A stretch of 64,000 nucleotides of DNA from Selaginella tamariscina (taxonomy: Eukaryota; Streptophyta; Lycopodiopsida; Selaginellales; Selaginellaceae), in assembly GCA_003024785.1 (NCBI GenBank), contig PUQB01000944.1, positions 1 to 64,000 of the forward strand. The letters are read 5' to 3'. Made by a program: the position numbers and the translations under genes. Below, piece by piece: positions 24,550 to 34,549 of the stretch; the first letter of the stretch is position 1; every line of letters begins with the position of its first letter. The notes beneath the pieces were generated by a model, which worked only from the letters and a program-made list of their open reading frames with translations, was not told the origin of the DNA and did no database searches.

Positions 24550-25607
24550 TAAATGACCTACATATAAATATTTTGATATATTAAAGCTAGTTTCATTTTC
24601 ATATTATTTGTTTAAACATTCTTGTTAAAAACTTATATATTTATATTGTATCATCACTATCTTAATTTGATATATTAAACTGATTACTTTAAATATATGA
24701 TTACTGAATATTTCTATTTATTATTTTTGGAAAATTTTAAATGAAGTTACAAGATGAAATAATATATAAATTACTTAATTAGCACAAACTTTAATAAGAC
24801 ATAAGATATTGCTAAGATATTAATTTTTTTTTTTAATTTTAATAAGTTTAAGGTTTATAATGGAACTATAAATTGACATTAATATTTTATTTATTTATGG
24901 TATTTATTTAAATTTTTTAAATGGAAATTATTCTTAATATAATAGTAATTATTCATGCATAATATTTTTAATTCTTTATAATTGTTATATGGCATTCCTT
25001 ATTTAATTAATGATGTTTTATCGATTATAAAGAGTAAAATATTGAGTTTGTTTTCATTACAAAGGATTAAAACATATATAAATTTGAAGATATTGGGTAT
25101 AAATATAATAAATAAATAATAATCTTAATAATAATTATATAAGGTATATGTTTTTTATGATAAATGATAGTCTTAATATGTGTTCTTTATGAAATTAATT
25201 TTATCTTTTACATAGATATAATTAACCAAAACAGCCATAAATTTAATATTAAAAATTAAATGTATATATTACATATAAAACATCTTACAAACATTTACAT
25301 AATATTCATAAAGTAATTCAATAAAAATGTGTCAAAAGCTAAGAGATATGGTTATTATTTAAATTAGTTTTGAAATATAACTCATAAATAATCATATAAC
25401 ATCGTAAACATAATGTTTATAATTATTTTCATGTAATGTTAATATTCTTTTTTCTTTTTATTTATAAATTTAACATAAGTCACATAATCTCTAATTGTCT
25501 CTTTTGTTATGTACTTTAATATAAAATCTTTATATAAACCATATGAATTTATTTTTTTATTTTTACACACTCTAATTTAAAAGTAGTTAATTCAAGGTGA
25601 TTTTTAT
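24550..25607. other. AT-rich DNA of the repeat unit
   Basis: No gene is seen. About 24640-24900 matches about 40110-40390 upstream of SMC2. The stretch at about 25440-25600 resembles about 34740-34950. This supports a shared repeat unit. Confidence 0.65.
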
Positions 25608-25616
25608 ATACATCAT
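25608..25616. repeat. Left 9-bp target-site duplication
   Basis: ATACATCAT, identical to 33878-33886 and immediately outside the left end of the Mutator-like element. Confidence 0.75.
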
Positions 25617-25656
25617 GAGTGTCGCCATTTTGGAGGCTTGGGGCCCAGGAGGCCTG

Positions 25657-25705
25657 GGCTCGAATATTCAAGAATATTCTAGAATATTTTGGAATATTCT
25701 TTCTG
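25657..25705. promoter_or_regulatory. Left-end GAATATTC array, heat-shock-element-like
   Basis: Contiguous alternating GAA and TTC blocks (aGAAtaTTCtaGAAta), plus further GAATATTC copies, form a textbook nGAAnnTTCn heat-shock-element arrangement. The same motif array lies at the right end (33772-33850). Its location at both transposon ends suggests a terminal, possibly transposase-binding or stress-responsive, role; the function is inference. Confidence 0.45.
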
Positions 25706-25793
25706 GTCGCAGTATTGGTCTCAGTCGCAAAAAGAATTATATTAAACTGTTGTATTTCTTTTTAATTTTTTTTATATTAGCTTAATTTATTAC

Positions 25794-28700
25794 TCAATAT
25801 ACATTAGCTAAAGTTTCTTCTTTCTTAAGTAAAGTTGCAGTTCTCGAACCACCAGTTATGCTTGGACGTGGAGGTGTTTGAGTAGGTAACTCTTCTGGTC
25901 TAATGTTCTCTGCTAGCTTGTTTGTTGCCAACCTAGAGAGTTCGAAACTCTTCTCGGTTCCTATAATATTCCTTCCGAGCTCGACGGCAGCTAACAATGA
26001 TGACCCGGTTCCGGAACCAATATCCCAGACTAAGTCGCCAGGTCTACTAAGACGCTCGATCAAAAGCTGCACGAGTCGAACACTCTTCGGTTGAATCATA
26101 ATCCTGCACAAACTTCCATTAGGATAAACATAGCAAAGTACATCCTTACCAAGCCTTGATAACGATCGGCAGTGTCGACGAGGATTGTGTTCGTCAACGC
26201 CAGAGGTTTGGCCTCTTCGTTCTTCTCAGAGCTTTGCAGCACCAAGAGAACTAACAAGTTATCCTGCCACATAGACCAAGTTAAACTTGAACTTGAATAG
26301 CTAGCTTACCTTAATTTTGTCACGGTATCCCCAGCCTCGTGCACGATAGACTGGTGTAAGTCCTTGCACCTCCAAGTTGATTACTGCAGCCCTGAATCAC
26401 CGCCGAAACAGAAGGAGAACTCGCGAAGACGACCATGAAACCACTCGCTGCCAAGTGCATTCCACTGCTGCAAGGCCTCCTCAAACTTCACCGGATCTAG
26501 CTGCACAATGTCCTTGTTGATGCTAGCACCTCCATATACAAGCTCATTGGGCAAGTCGAGGATTGAGGTTGAAGCCGTATTCACCTACCACTTCTTGGAA
26601 CAACGTTTGTGACTCAACCGTATTAGTCTATTCAACCTGTTGTCGGAGCTTGGTGTACACCTCTGTCTGGGAAGCACCCGGCTCGAAGAAAGACTGCTCA
26701 TCTCCTCCATGTGCCACAAAGCTAGGTCGTAGGATCCACGGGATGCAGCCAGGGTCGGGATGAAGGTCATCAGGTCGTCCTTGATGTCCAAACTAGCTAC
26801 AAGTGGCTGTACCTCATTGATTGTAAAGTCGAATGCCGGCGGAGGTGCTGTAGAAGAGCTTGGTCCCGCTCCCGATCCCTTTGCAGGTGTAGTTGTCTTC
26901 CGCACCGTCTTCTTCATCTTGCTCTTCTTGATAGCCTCTACTTCTTCTGGCTCCCAAACAATCGCTGGTAGATCATTGCGTGCATGTCGAATAGTGTGCT
27001 CTCCCAAGCTGGTGGCTGTTGCGACGGACAGTCGAGCCAGAATGGAACATGCTCCCGTTCGAACGGTGTTAGAGCTCCTCTGCTCTTCGACCACATGTGA
27101 GGCTCGCTTGTATGATCTGTCCACAGCTTCATCGTATGGGACGGTGTCATTTGCTTCGCCAGTATGAACCTGCAACACAAAGTCAGACAGTAGCAATGCT
27201 GGATTGAAAGCTTACCTCCATATCATCCGACGCGCAGATTCCTCACGCTCCAGAAACTCATTCGGCTCCATCGAATAAGTGAACCGTATGCAGTCATGGA
27301 AGGGCTGAAAGACCAGGCACTTGCTCCGAGTTCTCATCTCGTCAAACCAGCTCATGAAGTCGACATCCGTTCCAACTTCTTCACCATCCTCTCGCAACCC
27401 CTTAAGGATCTGAATGGCTTCCTCGCGCACAGCCTTCCAATATAAGTCCAAGGTGAACCACTTGATCCACTCTTTGTCCTGCATGCCCGGTAGCCCAAGT
27501 GTCTGTTGTTCTGCCTTGGATTCGAGACGGGTGAGCTTGTTCAGGTATCGGAGTCGCAGCATGTTTGGAATCTTCGCCCTTGACATCGCATACAGCTTCT
27601 CAATGCCCATCCAGCGACACTGCTTATGAGAGATGTTTGTCACCTTCTGGAACCACTCCTCCCCCAAGTCTGGGTCTATGATGGAGAGGAACTTGTGCAT
27701 ACGCTTGTCATGCTTCTTGTACACTAGCTGCTTCAGGTTCACCTCAACCTGTGATTGCCCTTAGCACTGGTGACTGCTCTGTCGAGATCATCGTCGATCT
27801 CGTTCTGCACATAGAATAAGTTAAAAATTTCTTTCCTATAAATTAAATCGGAGGTTACCTTGAAAAGGATCTTTGCGCAGATCAGGTTCGGAAGAGGATG
27901 CCAAGCCGTCTTTCCTTGAACTCTCCTTCCACTTCCGCACCTCAAGACGATCAACCTCCGTGAGTGACTCGAGGATTTTCTGAGTTCCTTCTGTACTAGT
28001 GCAGACCGCCTTTACAGCGAGGAGAATATGTGGTAGCGTTGTTTCCACAGATGTTGCTGAAGATCTGTTCAACGAAACTGTAAGTCTAAACTCTTAACAA
28101 AAAGAAAAGAAAATACTCACATGTTAATCGATTGGAACATCGAAACCAGTTGAAGAATGTCGAGGTTCTCCGTGGAGATGAAACTCGATCGAACGCGAAT
28201 AGCCCATCGCTGGTTGTCCTCTGCATCCTCTCGGTACAGCTTCTGCAAAGCCTGTAGCCTATGGTTCCCGTCCCAGCAGCTAAACTTCCTGTTTGAGAGC
28301 CTTGAAGCCCACTGTTTGTACTCCGGCTGAGTAAGAGCTTGCTCGAAAGACCGGTGCTGCTCGTACTGAATCGTGTCCTTCGACAGCTCCGATAGCTCCT
28401 CAGCAGTGAGTCGATCTCCGATGGACAGAATGAACAAGGCCGTGTTGCGTAGATAACCAGCCTTCTTCAACGATGACACCAGCCTGTCCAAGTCCCCTGG
28501 GTTCACTCGTCGAACCACCTCGTTTCGAATGTATTCTGCAGATGGGCACATCAGGAGGATCACCAAGTCCCTTGATAGTAATTTTGTCGAGCAGGTTTGC
28601 TGAGCTCTCCAAATGCAGGCTCGCCGGTATGCTGTATAACTCCTTCGGCTCCTTATCGCTCTTCGCCTTCTTGCCTTTTGAATCAGCTTTCCCGCGGCCT

Positions 28701-29017
28701 CTCTTTTTGCTGACTGCCTCCTCCAAGTCGTCCTCGCTAGCTTCAGCTGCCTCTGTCATCTGCACTTGCTCGTTCAGGACTGCAACCTCAGCGGATGAAG
28801 GAGGCAACTGCGACGAGCTCTCCGGGAAATCTGTGATTGTTGGTGGAGGCTGTTCTTGCTCAACTGCTACTACTCCAGACTGAGTCACTGGAGGATCCTC
28901 CTTTGCTACATTAGATGGTTCTCCTCTCTTGCCTCGCTTCTGCTTCGATATCCTCTTCTCTTCCCGTGGCTCTTCATCAGGCGCAGTCTCTAGTAGACGT
29001 TTTGAAGCTCTCACCAT
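25794..29017 (-). CDS. ParB-like domain fused to N6/N4-type DNA methyltransferase, multi-exon
   Basis: The start is ATG at 29017, just after an acceptor at 29028. Exons inferred from GT-AG sites are 29027-28121, about 28085-27859, 27804-27217, 27169-26310, 26263-26150 and 26103-25794, with introns of about 35-55 nt. The N-terminus is basic and low complexity (KKRGRGKADSKGKKAK), like a nuclear tail. Around 28120-28570 a ParB-like segment reads DLDRLVSSLKKAGYL, later CWDGNHRLQALQKLY. The last exon has the beta-class methyltransferase AdoMet-binding signature: QPKSVRLVQLLIERL, then PGDLVWDIGSGTGSSLLAAV, then GRNIIGTEKSFELS. I could not find a clear catalytic (D/N/S)PP(Y/W/F) motif, so activity is unproven. 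Several frame slips break the chain (near 28560, 27750, 26690 and at exon joins). It is divergent from the transposase gene and inside the same transposon, so probably a cargo gene or accessory factor. Total size would be about 1000 residues. Confidence 0.6.
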
Positions 29018-29026
29018 TTTGTAAAC

Positions 29027-30011
29027 TCTGGAAAGCAAACACACAAGTCAATTGATTAGGAGACAAAAAAAAAAAACAAACAAAGATGACTAACCTTGTG
29101 GCTGCCGACTCAAGCTAGATGGTGCCGACCCTCTCAGTCGGCAGAGAGATGTAGAAGAAACCTGCCGACTGAGATAGTTTGTGCCGACTCTGTCAGACGG
29201 CACTGAAGAGATAATGGTGCCGACTGAGATAGGATGGTGCCGTCCCTCTCAGACGGCACAAATGGGAAGACCCATTAACTGTTTTAAAAGAAATACTTGA
29301 GACGCAAAGAAAAAAAAAACTAATTCAAAATACCTTGTGGCTGCCGACTGAAGAAGGATGGTGCCGTCACTCTCAGTCGGCACAAATGGGAAGACACTAT
29401 AACTCTGAAAAAAAAACATTGTTATACGGATACTTGAGCCGCAAAGCAAAATATAAACAAATTCAAAATACCTTGTGGCTGCCGACTGAAGAAGGATGGT
29501 GCCGTCACTCTCAGTCGGCACAAATGAGAAGACACATTAACTCTGAAAAAAAAACAATGTGATACGAATACATGATCCAGAAAGCAAAAATAAATATATC
29601 GAAAATACCTTGTGGCTGCCGACTGAACTAGGATGGTGCCGTCACTCTCAGTCGGCACAAATGGGAAAAGCCATTAACTCTGAAAAAAAAACCTTGTGAT
29701 ACGAATACTTGAGCCAGAAAGCAAAAAAAAAACAAATCGAAAATACCTTGTTTTTGCCGACTGAACCAGGATGGTGCCGTCACTCTCAGTCGGCACAAAT
29801 GGAAAGACCCATTAACTCTGAAAAAAAAAACATTGTGACACGTATACTTGAGCCGCAAGGAAAAAAATAAATAAATCGACGATACCTTGTGTTTGCCGAC
29901 TGAACCAGGATGGTGCCGTTGCTCTCAGTCGGCACAAATAAGAAGACCCTATATCTCTGGAAAAAGAAATACTTTGAGCGCAAATCATAAAATACAGAAA
30001 TTACACATACC
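29027..30011 (-). repeat. Tandem array of 71-nt exon-like cassettes in the leader of the methyltransferase gene
   Basis: Read on the minus strand, five cassettes of exactly 71 nt lie at 29956-29886, 29817-29747, 29679-29609, 29542-29472 and 29404-29334. Each starts after a pyrimidine-rich CAG and ends in ACAAG before GTAT. Introns between them are 54-68 nt. An upstream exon ends at 30011 (CACAAG|GTATGT). A longer last leader exon spans 29278-29095, and the coding exon begins at 29027 with a homologous start. Each cassette contains GTGCCGACTGAGAGTGACGG followed by CAC (a GTGCCG/CGGCAC hairpin) and a second TCAGTCGGCA able to pair with TGCCGACTGA. Three cassettes and the last leader exon contain a nine-codon ORF of the form MGLPICAV/MGLSICAD then TGA. 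The repeat period is about 138 bp. Confidence 0.8.
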
Positions 30012-30018
30012 TTGTGGC

Positions 30019-30551
30019 CGCCGGCTGAGCAGGATGGTGCCGAGAATCTAAATCGGCACAGAAATCTCCATTGTTATACTTGGGCGCTGCACGAATCGAG
30101 TCGAAATGGATGGCGCCGCAGTGGAAACCGTAACTCTGAGATCTGAGATTGAAGAAACCCTCTGGATCCGCAGTGGAAACAGATCTGAGATTGAAAGAAC
30201 CCTAGCCGCAATGGAAACAGTAAACCCTATCTACCAAAAAACCCTAGCCGCAATGAAAACAGTGAACCCTACGGAATAAATGTGACATTAATATTTAGGG
30301 TTTTTTTAAAATATGTGAATAATTGGTAAATGTGAAGATATTTCAAATCATAAAAGGTAGAAATTAAATTAAATCGGTGATACTAGAGAGGACATCATTA
30401 AGAACACTGTGAACTGGGCAGCATAGAATTAATTATATACAAACGTGTATTCACGTTTATTTAACGATTGTAATTTTTTTTTGGTAAGAGAAAGTGTGTT
30501 TAATCTTTTGCTTTGCTTTCCTAAACCACCGAGCTTTCTCCTTGCGTTGTC
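30019..30551. promoter_or_regulatory. Divergent promoter region between the two transposon genes
   Basis: About 0.5 kb with short tandem repeats (GATCTGAGATTGAA twice; CCCTAGCCGCAATG twice) and several AACCCTA telo-box motifs, common in plant promoters. It serves the transposase gene to the right and presumably the cassette-exon leader to the left. No clear TATA box was assigned. Confidence 0.5.
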
Positions 30552-33500
30552 ATGGCCAGAGTTACCTATGAAGGCATTGACAAAGATTTCCCAGTCGATG
30601 AAGATGGAAATGCTTTTGTGTTTGAACATGATCTTCACATTGCTTTCAACATTCCTTGTTGGTTCAGTATACATGTGGTTCAATTGATGTCAGTTTCTGC
30701 GAGTTCTGGAGAAGATGTGGAGTTGTTACCAGAAGGCAATGCATCAAACCAGTTTGTCTTTTACACATTGTGCCCGGCAAAGGGCCCGTTGTTCAGGTTG
30801 CGGACAGAGGAGCGTGAGGAATCCATGCTGGTGTGTCTTCTAAGAGCAGACAAATGTAGGATAGGGAAGGATCTCATTGGTTCGTCTGAAGTTAAACGAG
30901 TCTCTGAACTACCGCAGATATACAATGGAAATGTCATTTTCGAACTTCCCCCTAAGACAGAAAGCACAGAGAAGTACTCGGGGATGAATCGCAAGGATGG
31001 CTGCTACCATTGGACACACCCGAGCACAACACACTGGCATGTTCCGGCGCGAGTCAGTCGAAGTTCATGTGTCGGACATCTCCAATGCATCAATCCTACC
31101 TGCCCCTACTTGGCTTTTGAGAAGAAAGCAAATGAATGTCACTTCAAGGGTGCTGTGGAGAAGGCAAAGACAACTGAGACAGGCAAAGTAATAGGCATAA
31201 AATGTAAGCATTGTGGAGAGGAGCCATTGCTGGTGCACACTTGTCCGGCTTATGTGTACTACATTCTGCCAGACGACATTTCTTTTACAAGGTTGTTCAT
31301 TCACAGAGGTGTTCATCAGCATCCAGTCAGCCCCTCAGTGTCAGCTTCAAACGTTCAGCGAGCCAGATCTAGTGTCAGCAACGTGGTAAAGAGCAGTCCG
31401 CGAACCAATCAACGAGTGATTGAGTTTCAAGCCGCGCGTGAGCTCATCTTTGAAGAACTTTTCAAGGAAGAAGGAGAAGTCTCGTACACTGGTTTACTCT
31501 CAAAACTTGAACCTCTAACAAACCATCGAAGGTATTTTTTTTAGATCTCTACACACTGACGTGACCTTTTCTTTAGGACTCGGGACTGGATTACACAATC
31601 AAGACAGAAGGAGACACACTTTAGAGAGGGTTACGAGGGTCTTCTGGAGCTGAAGACAAAGCTGCCAATACCTTTCATTCACGTCATACATGTTCCAGGG
31701 ATGGAACTGCATGGTGCTGAGGAGCAGCCTCTGATCTTCAAAATGACAGTTGAGGGACCGGGTTCAGGAGTTGAGTACATCAGAAGGTGTCAAAGTGGAG
31801 GAGACCTTCATGATCAATGGGTTGTTCTGGACCACACGCACCGCATACCAGACTGGGCGACAATTGGAATACACCTTTATGACCCATTGTAAGTTGTAAA
31901 ACTCTTCATAACACTTTCTAATCTTCGTTATCTAACGCTCTCTTGCAGTGTCAGATCCATGGTGACTATAGCTTACGCAGATATGTGCCGCGAAGATAAT
32001 GTTGCAGTGCTGAAGTTCTTGAACACAATGCTAGAGGTTTGTAAGAAGCAGGGTTTGGAGAATGTCAACTTTGCTGGTTTCATGTCGGATGAGGCTGGAG
32101 CGATATGGATAGCCTTGCGCCAAGTATTCAACAACGGAGCAAAGATGAAGGGAGGGAAAGAAGCTGTCTGTTTCACTTTATGCAATCCGTGCGTCAGGTG
32201 ACAAAGAAATGGATCGCAGAAGAACATCGCGAAGAACACATGAAGCTTGCTCGTGCCTGGCCTGCAGCACTGAATGAACAATCTAAGAAAGAACAACTGG
32301 CAATTCTCGAGTCTTTTTGGGAAGGACGAGCGTCAAACATTCGAGCTTTGAAGACATGGCTGTCTTGGTGGATCAGGCATGAGGACCACATCTCCATGGC
32401 GGAACTGGGAGACATGACAGAAGAAGGACTCGCGAGCGTTCCAACTACAAACAATGCTGAAGTGATTCACGCAGAGCAAGAAGAGCAAGATTGGCCAAAA
32501 GAGTACCACTGCTGGAGGCGACAATGTTAGACCTCACCGATGCAGTTATGCAGAGTGCGAAGGTGAAAGCGGCAATAGAAGGGAGGTATACAGGGTCAGG
32601 GCCTTCGAAGGAAACTCTGTTGAAACGAGTGCAACGCAAACTCTCTGAGGGGAAAAGTGTATCTCCATCAACAATTATTAATCTGGTGGAAGGCGAGGAA
32701 CACTTGACCAGCCCGGAGTTCACGAGTACCACTAACGTTCGAGTGCAAACTGTTAGGAGAACAGTCACAGGAACAGAACAGTCTGATGCTCGACGTTCAC
32801 ACAGACATGATGTAGAGTACACAGAGCGGGTGGTCCAAAACAACAGGAGAAAGAGGTTAAGGTTCAAGAGGTTTTCGGAGAGAGAGATTGCTCAAACAGA
32901 GTGGGCCATCAGACGAATCGGAGCATCCAGTAAGGTTAAGTGTTTGGGGATGAATCAGGAAGGAACTGCTCTGTGTGGAAAACCAATCGGTTATCCAAGC
33001 AGAGTGCCAGCACCAGGATTCTATGGAAAACGAATGTACATTGATGCCTTGGGGAATGAGGAGTATGTACAACAGATGATGTGGTTCTGCCCAAAAGATT
33101 CAGGGTGTTTCACGCGGCCAAACGGCAAAATTCTTCGGTCACGATTCCAACACCACCAACGGTTTGGCCTGTGCTCAAGGAAACGAAGCTGACAAGTGAG
33201 GAGGTCAGAGAACTACAGGATGCAGGCTTTGTTCTGGAAGGTTTACAGGGGATGGCAGGAAGAGTAGATGAGGGTCAGAAGGACAAAACACCATCGCCAC
33301 CACGTGGAGCTGGATCTACAACAATTCCACCTTTCGAAGGACGTATGGTTCGGACTCCAACAAAAATGTCTAAGGAACAAGAGAAGAATTTCCGCAAGGC
33401 CAAGACGTTTTTAGGTTGTGTGCGAAATGTTGAAGTGACAGCTAGAGGACGGAAGGAGGCTTTCGTTGTGTCGGCAGGAAATGACTCTGCAAAGGTGACT

Positions 33501-33713
33501 ATTAATACTTATCCTTCATGCAGTTGTTCTACATTTCAGAAGAGCAAAAGTTGGAGCCCATGTGTACACATGTACTTCGTCTATAGCCGTGTGCTTGGCT
33601 TGAACCCGGAAGTCACATATTTTCTACAAAGGCGATCGCTCAGTGACATGGAGGTCCACCGTTTGCTGGTGAATTGCAACAGAGTTCATGACCCACCGGT
33701 GCTACAAGGATAA
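30552..33713 (+). CDS. MULE-type transposase with SWIM zinc finger
   Basis: Exons are 30552-31531, 31577-31888 and 31949-33713; introns of 45 and 60 nt join in frame (NHR|TRDW and YDPF|VRSM). The N-terminal part has cysteine clusters (CVGHLQCINPTCPYLAF; CKHCGEEPLLVHTC), probably a zinc-binding DNA-recognition domain. The core has WVVLDHTHRIPDWATIGIH, YADMCREDN, then FAGFMSDEAGAIW and CLFHFMQSVRQVTKKW, matching the Mutator-like DDE region with its C..H insertion. The C-terminus has a SWIM finger, CSCSTFQK...WSPCVH, at about 33515-33575. Together these indicate cut-and-paste transposition with a 9-bp target duplication, which the flanks show. The large last exon carries about three frame slips (near 32160, 32500 and 33100). 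These could be decay or assembly error. It is divergent from the methyltransferase gene. Confidence 0.75.
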
Positions 33714-33771
33714 ATGGTTTAGGGTTTAGGATAATGTTTTATTAAGCCAGTCGGCATATAAAAAAACTTAT

Positions 33772-33850
33772 ATATTCTAGAATATTCTTGAGAATATTCT
33801 AGAATATGCTAGAATAACCCTAGAATATCCTGAATATTCTAGAATAATAT
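33772..33850. promoter_or_regulatory. Right-end GAATATTC array, heat-shock-element-like
   Basis: Five or six GAATATTC/TTCTAGAA blocks lie downstream of the transposase stop codon. They include the 19-bp inverted partner of 25669-25687. A CAGTCGGCA copy of the internal array motif lies just before it at about 33749-33757. Confidence 0.45.
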
Positions 33851-33877
33851 GAAGCCTCCTCCTTTTCGCCTAGACCC

Positions 33878-33886
33878 ATACATCAT
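33878..33886. repeat. Right 9-bp target-site duplication
   Basis: ATACATCAT, identical to 25608-25616 and immediately outside the right end. Confidence 0.75.
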
Positions 33887-33911
33887 TCATACACTCTCAT
33901 AGAATTTGCCC

Positions 33912-34148
33912 CTTAAAAAGGGGATCGCACTGGAAGACTCTTAGGATAGACGACTCTCACCAGATGTCCCATAATCCGGCGACCCTTTGAGATGACGGAA
34001 CGGATAGACGATTGCTCCAACCGGCCACTCAAACAACACAGCCGCAATCGCAAACGCCACGAATCCAAGCGTCGGACCGACCACATTCACATGGCACGGC
34101 GACTCCCGCATTGGTACAGTGGTGCCTCCTGGTCGTCATTAATGCCAT
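33912..34148 (-). pseudogene. Small membrane-protein gene, copy 3, degraded
   Basis: The copy matches the intact gene at 24005-24250 but has lost part of the N-terminal coding sequence and the normal stop (the end reads AIPF followed by further codons). Small insertions and deletions break the frame. The upstream CACGTG boxes at 34376, 34468 and 34495 are kept. The copy lies just outside the right end of the Mutator-like element. Confidence 0.65.
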
Positions 34149-34549
34149 TGACCCAATCGAATCGATTCGGAGGAAAGATGAAATCTATACACAAGACAAG
34201 TTTTATGTAGCTGCGCTTCATTTTCATTGGCGGGGAGGATTTATATACAGGCGAAAAACATGTATGATTTGACACGTGTACAAAGAGGCCGTACGGATTT
34301 TCACACACCTGGCAAGACAATGTCTGTGTAACCTTTCCTATTGTGCCATGTTGAAGCATTTTTATGGACTTTAAACACGTGTTTCAATCGACATATGACG
34401 GTCGTTGCAAATAAAGGTAACTTACAATATAAGTCTTGAATAGAAAGGAAAAAGAACAAGCATATGACACGTGGAAAAGGGGCCTGGATAATGGCACGTG
34501 GAAAAAGGGAAGTAATGGAGAAAGAAACTATGGGGCTGTGAGAGCTCGG

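Larger units (their letters stand above)
25617..33877. mobile_element. 8.26-kb Mutator-like transposon with transposase and ParB-methyltransferase genes
   Basis: The segment is flanked on both sides by the 9-bp direct repeat ATACATCAT (25608-25616 and 33878-33886), the target-duplication size typical of Mutator-like elements. The ends are weakly similar as inverted repeats. The left starts GAGTGTCGCC and has GGAGGCTT at position 16; the reverse complement of the right starts GGGTCTAGGCG and has GGAGGCTT at position 19. Farther in, a perfect 19-bp inverted repeat CAAGAATATTCTAGAATAT lies at 25669-25687 and 33772-33790. Inside are two divergent genes: a MULE-type transposase rightward from 30552 and a ParB/methyltransferase gene leftward from 29017. 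Between them is an array of exon-like cassettes. CAGTCG(G)CA motifs of the array recur near both ends (about 25720 and 33750). Confidence 0.8.

Noticed and set aside
25794-29017. ParB/methyltransferase region as bacterial contamination
   Set aside because: It has several GT-AG introns, lies inside a eukaryotic transposon with a 9-bp target duplication, and is flanked by plant repeat units.
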